A DNA stretch of 64,000 bases, taken from NCBI GenBank assembly GCA_026008535.1, contig BRKX01000007.1, positions 52,875,001 through 52,939,000 of the forward strand, written 5' to 3'. Of this stretch, positions 55,300 to 64,000 are shown piece by piece. The notes beneath the pieces were generated by a model. The model was given only the letters and a program-made list of their open reading frames with translations, was not told the DNA's origin and made no database searches. Source of the stretch: Perilla frutescens (Eukaryota; Streptophyta; Magnoliopsida; Lamiales; Lamiaceae). The position numbers and the translations under genes were made by a program. The stretch's first letter is position 1. Each line of letters starts with the position of its first letter.

Positions 55300-57473
55300 C
55301 CTTATTCACAATCAGCTTCTGGATTGGCTTCTAGTCTTGATCTTTGCTTGTGAGCAAGGGCACGACTTGGGGTTGGTTTTTCAATGCATGGCACATCCTT
55401 ATCAGGACACTCAGACTTACAATGTCTTAGCTGATTGTACTTAAAGCACATATCCTTTAGACTTAAAGTCTTTTTGAAGTAACTATGTCATTTTCTTCAT
55501 TGCCCTACACACTTTCTTTGGTTGAGATGCATTTCTCTTCTTACCCGAAGATGCATTTCTCTCAGCCATTTGCGCCTCTGTGATACTTTTCACTAGCATC
55601 TCTGATGTCTGATGATCAACAAGCATTTCTAATAGAGTGACATTCTTCTTTATCATGCCTAAGTTCAAAAAGAATTTTTTAAACTTCAGGGACAGACTGT
55701 TAAACACCATTTCGATCTAAGACTTGGTGTCTTGTTCACCATCCAGGGTTTCGATCTCTGATAAGTAACTTATCATCCAGAGAACATAATCCCTTACAAG
55801 AATGGAATTGACTATCTTAGTGTTCATCATATTTTTGATATCCGAAGAGTTTCTTAAGATGACACCATAAAAGGTTCTCACTACTTCATCAGAATTCGCA
55901 ACTGGTTTCTTATGACATTCCTCATCAAGTACAATTTAAACTTTCAGCCGTTTAAGACAATGTTTTAAGTTTCAAATCCAGCCTTTAGTATTTTACCGAT
56001 TAAAACATTTGAGAACAGAAGACAAGTTGGAGAGTGTTATGATGATATAGAATAACAGAAAAGTAAAACATGCAGTACAGTCACACCCTTTAGGATAAAC
56101 ATATAATAGAAATCCTCAAAAAGAATTATATGTATCTCCACCGACATCTTAAAAATGTTTCGTATAAGCCACGCAGGGTGAACATTTATAAAATTCATTT
56201 TTAAGTAGGTTATACAACCTTTATTTACCTCCAGTAGTAAAGTCAATTTGTTCTAACAGTATTCTACAGTTATCTATTAAGAGGTTTAATTTCTAGAGAT
56301 TCCAATGATATAACCCCTCCATAGGGAGGTTGCCGATGACTTCTCAATTAAACTAGATTGATGGAGACCGTTTGAGATTTCCACATACTTTGGTATGTAT
56401 CTCTTCCACTTAGTTATTTATACTTGAGGTTTCTTTTTATCCCATTAGCATGCAAGATCATCACATAAAATGATAAACATCCACGACATGCAAACATACA
56501 ACAATATAAGTATAATAATTTAAACCAACTATCATGGCATATTTCTGATGTTGTATTCATGAGATAAACTTAGAAATTCAGCTCCGGAAATCTGGACATC
56601 ATCCATGCCTCCACCAAAGCATCTCGCCGAAAACCCTAGCTCTTCTAGGATTTGGGGACGTGTCCAGGATGTCGTCCTTCCTTGATTGGGGCTGCTCTAT
56701 TTCCATCTTTGAGTTGATCTTCTTTCCTTATTCTACATTGAATATCTATTCCGAAAGGAAAAATCTAGTATATCTAGAATAACAAAGGAAAATAAACTAC
56801 AACTCAAACTTGATGATTTTCGAAAATCATCACTAAGTCTAATAATTTATTTTTCCTATTACATTAAAACAACATAATAAAATAAATTGCTTAGACCTAA
56901 TCCATGAATTTTCTCATGGATAAAAATCATGTAGCCAAACTGGTATACGACCAACTATGCATTCAACATAAAATTAAATCATCACATAACAAATAATTAT
57001 AATGCCGGATAGTTGGTACCTCCTGCAAATAAAACCATCCACATATACAACTACCAAAATTAAATGTTAAACATAAAATATCCGATGATATCCATACATG
57101 TTACAATTTTCAAAAATTAACATTTAATTAAATTAAATGTTTTCAAAAATTACACCAAGATAAAATTTAGAAATTAATCATAATTTTCCACCAAATTAAA
57201 TCTTCAACCTTCGAAAATTACATAAGGAGTAAATTTGAAAATTTTGATATTTATCAAAAATCTTTCCCAAATAAAATTCCTTATTTTTTGAAAAACCTTA
57301 AATAATTAAATTTGGAAATTTTGATATTATTCCAAAATCTATTCCAAATAAAATGCCTAGGTTTCGAAAATTCCAAGAATAATAAATCTGGAAATTTTGA
57401 TCCACTTCAAATACATTCCAAATTTAAAAGTCTAGTTTGAAACCTATTTGGATTATAATTAGACCAGGGCATA
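55300..57473 (-). mobile_element. Diverged relative of copia-A/B: partial gag and leader
   Basis: On the minus strand a decayed gag (SLSLKFKKFFLNLGMIKKNV near 55690, aligned to SLSSKFEQFRLNFNMIKRDV of copia-B) and a knuckle remnant (CFKYNQLRHCKSEC). Then, to the right, the pre-gag hairpin (near 56160), the ATGAGATAA region (56540) and the leader repeat with TTGATCCACTTCAAAT (57400). It is cut at about 57473. No LTR or pol is left. It gives a third, more distant sample of the leader structures. Confidence 0.8.
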
Positions 57474-58174
57474 ATTGATTTTTTTGGCTCAAACAAGTTG
57501 CAAGGGATAACATCAGGGTGGTTTTATTTGGCTTTGTTGGCATAGAAAAAAATTTACCTAAGCATTTCAGTAGCATACCCAGAATTCCTTGTGACCTCGG
57601 AATAGAGCAAAAGCAAGTTCTAGTTTACCTAAATTAAAAAATGCAGAAATGACACAAGAAAGAATAATCGCATGCATCATGAATTAAAGCTCAATTCATC
57701 ACAAGGTACTTAGTTCATTCATCATATAATATGGGCATGCAGAAATGAAAATATAGTAAAATATGTTGTCTTATGGTCACAAGACCCTAGACTCCATGCT
57801 TACAAGTTCAAATATTACATGCTTGACACAAAAAAATGCAAAGAAGGCAGAGTAACCACCACCCACACACTTTGTCTTTCGCAAAGTGGGTGCGAGAAGG
57901 TTTTCCTATGAACCGCAAACTCAATGAAATATTAGAGGGTCACCCCTACCCACACACTTTGCCTTAGGAAAAGTAGGTCAGTACGGAGGTCATCTAACTA
58001 AAACAGAAGTAAAAAATACAAAACAAGAAAAATAAAATAGAAACACAAAAAACAAAAGACTCCTAATGCCCACACCCATACACTTTACGCTAAGCTAAGT
58101 GTGGAAATAAGACAACACCTAAACAGACATAAAAATAAAAATAAAAAAACTAATATGTGGGAAAGAGTACCAGT
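57474..58174 (-). repeat. Athila 3' non-coding region with three related hairpins
   Basis: Three inverted-repeat motifs on the minus strand: CCCACTTTGCGAAAGACAAA followed by GTGTGTGGG (about 57857-57893), a CCTACTTTTCCTAAGG/CAAAGTGTGTGGGTAGG version (about 57948-57984) and CACTTAGC...AAAGTGTATGGGTG (about 58068-58105). No reading frame spans them. Confidence 0.6.
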
Positions 58175-59191
58175 TCAGGCCTCAAAGGGGGTCGGATAAT
58201 TGAATCCGATGTGCCTAAAATAGGCGAACAGGGCGATTTCCAACCGATCTAGTCTGGCTATGATGGTGGTGGCTGCAGGGTCTTGCTGCTGTGCCCTCGG
58301 GGGCCTCTTGCTGGGTCCTACATTTAAAGGAAAACTAAGGCTACTAAAGTTTCTAGCTTCGGTCTGCTAAACACGGGTTTCCCGTCCTCATCATCAAAAA
58401 CATCCATCATTCTATTCAAGCAATTTAAATCAAACGATTCAACATGCTTGCAATACAAATTAGTGGATGAGGGATCAAACATGCACAATTTTTCAGCAAG
58501 ATGTGTTCTCAGTTGGGCACAGGAAATTCTATTTTTAGAATGGGCCACAGTGTCCTTGAAGTGGGTAATGGCCACAACTCCAAAGTTTATCATCTTCATG
58601 TGCACCATGCACCAGAGGACAAACAACTCTTGATTGGTGAAGGAGTTGGAGCTATCTTTCCGGCCAAAGAAATTGTAGGCGAGCACTCAGTGACAAAAGC
58701 GAAGGGTATTGCTTTTCAGCATGTGTCCCTTGCTATTTCTAGACTTGAATTTGGAACCGTCATCTAACTCAGCCCACTTCTCATCCACATTCTCATCCAT
58801 GGGCACCACAACAACAACAGATTTATAATCATCATCATTCAATTCTAAAAACGACACAATGCCTAAACCCATGTTTAACACATCAGCAGACAGATTGAAA
58901 CTTTTACCAAAAATTTTAAATTTAAAAACTTTCGCAGATATTCCACCCTTCCTGATATTCTTCACAGACAGATCATGGAAAAAAACTCATAGAACAACTT
59001 AGGAAAAATCAAACAATCTCATTCCATAAAAAAGGACCAGCCAATATTAGAGAAGAGTTCCCTTACCTCTCGCTCGATGCCCAAAACAGCGAGCGAGGCA
59101 AAGTGGATGGTCTTGCTATGGACGATCTCCCTTGTGGGCAAGATGCCTTCTCTCTTCGGCATGATTTTTCTATAAGTTGGGCTAACCATAG
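58175..59191 (-). pseudogene. Athila post-pol ORF, C-terminal part
   Basis: Minus-strand frame pieces encode MVSPTYRKIMPKREGI, a REVRELFSNIGW segment, FPKLFYEFF, then SAKVFKFKIFGKSFNLSADV and ELFVLWCMVHMKMINFGVV, and end ALFAYFRHIGFNYPTPFEA with a TGA at 58175. The layout matches the plant-retroelement domain in the extra ORF of Athila and related elements (the piece usually described as a putative plant transposon protein, of unknown or debated env-like function). Frameshifts lie near 58690 and 58970-59020. The start of this ORF is beyond solo LTR 2. Confidence 0.65.
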
Positions 59192-61643
59192 TGTAACGCC
59201 CCAAACTACTTCGTTTGGCCACGTCGCTTAACGTACAATTTACTTACTTATTTTTGTGTGCTTATATTGAATTGAGTGGAAGCTAAGGTCAAATAGCATA
59301 ATAAGGTAAGACGTCATGATTTTCATTATAAATTCTTCACAATTACAACATGCAACCTATCGAATCTACACTATTACACAACATAGTATTTAATGGAAGC
59401 ATTGCATAAGCCCATCGACATCAATCATACAATCATCTAACCTATCGGGCTCATAGGTTTTACACAACCCGCCCGTCTAGTACCTTAAATTAACATACAT
59501 AGCATAGGCGTTCATTGACATAATTCTCACATAGAAGGCTCCAAGGTCGAACGACCCGCCTTTAAAATGTTTTGCATAATATCAAGTTATTTACATCATG
59601 ATTACAAAATAGGGCTAGTCCCATCCCCAATAATCATCGATCATAAACAAAAGAGAGTGATCAATGAAATAATAATAATGTGAGTGTTTCAAAAGAAAAG
59701 CATGCAAAATAAACACAAGCTTGTGGGGAGTTCTCTTGAGTTCACAATGCTCCTACTCGAGCCCCAACTCCTCAACCTGAAATTCATTAAATGAATGGGG
59801 TGAGTATTTAACAACATACTCAGTGGGGAACACTGCAAACAGTTATAGCCAATTGCACTAGTGAAAATATAACATATGGATACTTCTTTACTTTGTGGAG
59901 ACTAGCCTCAACCCCGTAGGGCCCAAACTTCATGATGCCCCTGTTAATGAACGTCTTTAGCCCTGTAGGGATACCCGCAGGCTTATTATCCCTAGGTTGG
60001 ACATTAACAAGTCTATATTAATCCTGAAGGACTTCTTTATTGACCCCGAAGGATCTCTTTGTCAACCCCGAAGGACCTCTGTATTGCCCTGAAGGGTCTC
60101 ATTCTTATAACCGGTCCGAAGACCCTTCATACTTATACAATCAAAGCACAACAATAACTATAACTTTACACGTGTTTACAGTTTAAAGTAACCCCACCTT
60201 ATGAGACGCTTTGAAATCCTTTCAACCTTTGTAATACTTCTTTTCCGTGCCCAAGTTGTCAACCTCGATCCCCAATATGCCACCTAGCACCTTTAAATCC
60301 CCTTTTTCATTTTAGTGTCGAGTTATACAATTATTCTATAATTTTTACCAAACACACTTTATACATTACTTTAAGGTTCTCATACATATCCACATACACC
60401 ACCATGGATATACAAGCTCATACTATGATTTTGGACTCAAAATACACATTAAAACTCTTTGAGATATTTAATCGAACACGTTACGTACACCCATTTAAAT
60501 CACAAGAACAAGACTCAATTTTAATCCTTTAAACCCATAATTTCAAATATAAGAACCTCCACCCTAGGACTCTAAGATATATGAAAATAAACTCCACCCA
60601 ACCATCACAACACCTCCAACCAAACAACAACATATTAAGGGAAAATTAGGGTAAAAATCCAAACCCTAGCAATAATGAACCATATGAATCTCAATTTAAC
60701 AATAGATATAGCTTCAAGGATGTAAATAAACCATATGTTCAAGATATCAGGGCAAGAGGATCAATGAAATCAAAAACCCTAACATTTGGGTATGAACCCT
60801 AGATTCAAAATCAATATGGAAATGGTGTTTAATCAGCAAGGTGAAGAGGGTATGAAGTTACCTTGGTTGATGGATGATGATGAGAGAATCCACTCCAAAA
60901 CATGAAGAGTTTCCTGAGAGGATTGGGAGGAAAATCGCCCAAGTGAAGAAGAAACGAAGAGGAAATGAGTGAAGTGTTGTATTTAAAGGGTGGAAATTCC
61001 GAAGCAGGGCGTGACCTAGGGGGGTCGCGTTTGAAGGTCGAGTTTGAGCCGAAGAAAAATGGCTCTCTGAAGCTCATGACATGCGACCAAAATGTCGCAT
61101 TTTAAGGGTCGCATTTCTAGTCGTGTCTCGGCTTCACTGCAAGGCACGACTTGGTGTGCTCGCCTTTAAGGTTCGCGTTTCAGGCTGTTTGCAATTTTCA
61201 AATACAGTTCGACTTCCAGACATTTCCAACACCATATAACTTTCAAAACACATTTAATACTTATCGAAAAAGCAGGAGGGTGTTGACCCCTAGCCCCCAT
61301 CGGGGCGCTTCGCCCCCTGAACCCCCGACTCACTGACCGGGCAGTGAGACCCCCAATCAACTCAGTGTTAAGGTGTTCAAGGTATGACAAAAAGATTGAA
61401 TTTAAATGGGATCACATTCATCATTATATAACTCGACATTTTGGTAATAAAATTTAAACTATATTATACGCTCAGCATAATATCACCGTGCTACGATGTA
61501 TCGGCTCAAGTGAAACAACCTGCATTAAAGCAACGGCATAAAATACAAACATACCATCATAATTAATATTCAAACTATATTAATTCAAAATCATTTACCA
61601 AAATTATAATTTATAATTTAGCAAAAAGGATCGGGGTATCACA
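59192..61643 (-). mobile_element. Solo LTR 2 (Ty3/gypsy, chromovirus type)
   Basis: 2452 bp, seen on the plus strand from TGTAACGCCCC to GGGTATCACA, flanked by a perfect CATAG duplication (59187-59191 and 61644-61648). It is clearly the same family as solo LTR 1 along most of its length. It differs by lacking the minisatellite and by having an extra GC-rich insert at 61273-61394. It splits the Athila ORF. Confidence 0.95.
61273..61394. mobile_element. ~116-bp GC-rich foldback insert in solo LTR 2
   Basis: Absent from solo LTR 1. It is flanked by AAAAAG on both sides (61267-61272 and 61389-61394) and contains two hairpins: GGGGCG-CTT-CGCCCC (61302-61316) and CTCACTG...CAGTGAG (61329-61348). 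It could be a small non-autonomous foldback or filler insertion; the family is not recognised. Confidence 0.55.
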
Positions 61644-61648
61644 CATAG

Positions 61649-62265
61649 TCTTACCCTTCTTTGCAGATGGTTGGCAGGGGCTTTTCCTTTCCCCTTGGCA
61701 GACACAAAAGGTGCAGCTGTTGTGCCCTCAGTGATTTCCTTCAGAGAGAGGGTCTGGTCATCCAGACTCTTATGGGCTTGTGACTCCCCACTGCTTTTAT
61801 CCTTCCCTTCCTCAGCTTCCTCTTCGGCTTCCTCATCCTCCGACAATATCAACGACGGCTGCTTCTTTCTTTTCAGGGTTTGTGACTGAGCTTTCACAGT
61901 GGTGACCTTCTCCTTCTTCACCTTCTTAAGTTTTTTGATTGCAGAGGGCTCAAGGGTTTGCTTCGGCATCGGCTCGAGTGCTGCATCCTTCTGTATGCTG
62001 GCCTCTTCTTGGTCGTCAATCTCTCTGGCTGTCTCCTCCACTATCTTAAGAGAGGCTTCTTTCTCTCGTTCTGATTCTCGGGTGGAAAAGGTCAGGGAGG
62101 TGGCCCCATGATGGCCAGAGGTTAGACGTCCATGGCGGCGGTGCTTGCCGGCTTTGTTGGTGCAGCGGCATCGGTGGTGGTGTCTCTAGTGCTTTCTAGT
62201 GAAGTAGAATGTGTGAATTCGACCTTCTTCTTTGAGGTTTTGGAGGCATGAGTTTTGGGGACCAT
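61649..62265 (-). pseudogene. Athila post-pol ORF, N-terminal part
   Basis: Starts at the ATG at 62265-62263 (MVPKTHASKTSKKKVEF) after the integrase and a spacer of about 530 bp. It is Lys/Glu/Ser-rich (KKLKKVKKEKVTTVKAQ, LSEDEEAEEEAEEGKD), a nuclear-signal-like composition typical of the beginning of this ORF. A TAG-type break after AAMDV and a frame change separate its parts, and solo LTR 2 interrupts it at CATAG. Confidence 0.6.
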
Positions 62266-62792
62266 GGTGATCGTGGGTATGGTGGTTGAGAGAGGGAGTT
62301 TATAGAGAGAAAAGAGGGTTGTAATTTTTGAAATTTTTGGAGTGAAAAGGGCGAGTGAATTTTGGAAAGGAAAGGGATGAGGGTTAAATACTTAGATTCA
62401 CCCTAGCCACTCAATTTGGATTGATGTGACAGGCCCGTCAGAAGACTTTTGGGCTTCTAGGGTTTCCTTGTACAGAATCTTGTGTTGTGTCCACGGGGGC
62501 AGAGAGATCCCGAATTTTCTGGAATTGGCCTTGCATGGTGCCCTCCATGCTGGAGGTATCCAGTTTTGATAGATTCTTTCCTTCCATGAAAAATCCACCA
62601 AAATTTGTTTCCTAAAATACTCCCAAACAAAATACAGCCGTAAAATCCAACTTCTAGTCTAACATGTCAAAGAATAAACACTTAAAAAAAAAGAAATAAA
62701 TTGTGAAAAATTAAAAATAAGGGTAAGAAAAACTTTGGTTTCCTCCCAGTCAGCGCCCCAGTTATTATCATGGGCATGACGCTTCTCTTTCA
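62266..62792 (-). other. Spacer between Athila integrase and the post-pol ORF
   Basis: No family-level coding match. Contains AT-rich and purine-rich stretches only. Confidence 0.5.
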
Positions 62793-64000
62793 TCACATGT
62801 ATGTAGGCTCAACGAGCTTGAGCCCGAAAGCTTTTATGGATGAAATCATTGGTTCCTTGAGATGCTTCAGTTGCTGGCCATTGACTTTGAACGTCTCTCC
62901 ATTACTTGAATCATATAATTCTACTGCTCTATTTGGGCATATAGTCTGGATCTTATGAGATCCTGACCATTCGGACTTGAGTCCACCCCCGATCAGCTTC
63001 AATCTGGAATTATACAGCAGAACCTTTTGCCTACTCTGAAATGACTTGTGGCAAATGAGGTGGTCATAGGTTCTTTTCATTCTTTCCATGTAGAGAGCAA
63101 CATTGTCATAGGCTTCCAGCCTCATCTTTTCCAACTCTTGAAGTTGATGCTTCCTTTCTATCCCAGCTCTATAAAGCTTCATGTTCAACTTCTGAATTAC
63201 CCAAAATGTTTTGTGCTTAATGTCAATTGGAAGATGACAATTCTTCCCATAGATTAAGCGGAATGGAGACATCCCAATAGGTGTTTTGTAAGCAGTGCCA
63301 TATGCCCACATGGCATCATTCAGCTTGATACTCCAATTCTTGCTATTGGGTTTCACGACCTTCTGAAGTATGGACTTGACTTATCGGTGGAAACCTCAGC
63401 TTGTCCATTCACCTATGGGTGATATGCAGTAATCACTTTGTGTCTCACTCAATACTCTTTGAGTAAATTCTTGATGATCATGTTGCAGAAGTGAGATCAT
63501 TTATCACTAATTAGTGCCTTGGGCACTCCAAACCTGCTGAAAATGTTCGCCTTCAGAAACTTCTTGACCATGCGGGCATCATTTGTGGTAGTTACCTTTG
63601 CTTTCATCCATTTGGATACATACTCCACAGCTAGGACTATGTATTAATGTCCATTAGATTTGGTCAAGGGACCCATAAAATCAATTCCCCAAACATCAAA
63701 GATAGGCACCATGGACATTTCATTATGTTTTGAGATGTTTCCAGTCATCTGGTAGTGTGGGCATTGGCGACACACTGGATAAGCATCTTTGTGAAGTGAG
63801 GGCCAAAAAAACCCACAATATAGGATCTTCTTTGTAGTTTTTTTTACACCAAAGTGCCCTCCACATGCTTCGGAATGACAGTGATCTGGAATGCTCTTAG
63901 CTTCTTTTGTAGGTACACAATGGCGGATAATTTGGTCTACGCACCTTCTCCATAGTATGAGCTCATCCCATATATAATATCGACTCTCACTTCTGATTTT
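62793..64000 (-). pseudogene. Athila-type integrase (partial, with stops)
   Basis: Minus-strand integrase running in from the right edge: CRQCPHYQMTGNISKHNEM, FDVWGIDFMGPLTKSNGH, then FGVPKALISDK, HKVITAYHP, NGQAEVS, and, in an open frame from 63356, WAYGTAYKTPIGMSPFRLIY, QKVLLYNSRLKLI and FKVNGQQLKHL. These are hallmarks of the Athila lineage. Stops occur near 63650 (after SNGH), at ISDK, after LLKEY and after AYHP, and the frame is broken near 63357. The catalytic D of IDFMGP is present. It is not functional. Confidence 0.88.

Larger units (their letters stand above)
57474..64000 (-). mobile_element. Athila-type Ty3/gypsy element, 3' part
   Basis: On the minus strand, from the right window edge: integrase, a spacer, an additional ORF after pol (typical of Athila), and a 3' non-coding region with repeated hairpins, cut at 57473. 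It is split by solo LTR 2. Gag, protease and RT would lie beyond 64000. Confidence 0.85.

Noticed and set aside
61151..61390. ORFs over the GC-rich insert of solo LTR 2
   Set aside because: They cross the insert border and are on both strands; no coding support.

Overview
The window is plant nuclear DNA. It holds the 5' end of one host gene, a BEL1-like homeodomain (BELL/TALE) transcription factor with plant-type GT-AG introns. The rest is a nested stack of LTR retrotransposons of angiosperm Ty1/copia and Ty3/gypsy lineages. A eudicot is likely. I cannot name the species. I see no tRNA, rRNA, CRISPR or bacterial-type genes.

Layout. 1-2200: BELL gene, minus strand, exons 1 and 2, with the homeobox exons beyond base 1. 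2200-2830: nothing recognised. 2830-5043: minus-strand Ty3/gypsy remnant (an LTR-like part and the tail of an integrase). 5044-30711: copia-A, a minus-strand copia element flanked by the duplication TAGAC. Its leader-gag-protease-integrase segment is amplified into four tandem units of about 2.09 kb, and a second copia (copia-B, plus strand, 10456-19847, duplication CCATC) sits inside it. Just inside the 5' LTR of copia-A lies an 883-bp copy of the DNA that flanks its 3' LTR. 30717-31310 plus 43278-44040: one older sequence split by a Tekay/Del-like chromovirus (31316-43272, LTRs of about 3.2 kb, duplication TTGTT). 44041-45800: old gypsy-like non-coding DNA. 45800-50235: truncated SIRE-type copia, minus strand. 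50236-55250: LTR remnants and a solo LTR (51527-53964). 55300-57473: a diverged relative of the copia-A/B family. 57474-64000: 3' part of an Athila-type gypsy element (integrase and the extra ORF), split by a second solo LTR (59192-61643, duplication CATAG) of the same family as the first.

No element here has a fully open coding region. copia-B is the best preserved: one frame of 1326 codons with two nonsense codons. Most nonsense codons checked against a paralogue or family consensus are explained by single C-to-T (or G-to-A) changes, the pattern expected from deamination of methylated, silenced DNA.

The most unusual signals are in the copia-A/B family. (1) The copied 3' flank behind the 5' LTR looks like a repair tract. 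(2) The tandem gag array carries conflicting similarity markers. (3) The long untranslated leader contains a degenerate hairpin repeat of about 75 bp and two hairpins before gag whose arms change in a compensatory way between subfamilies, which suggests a selected RNA structure.
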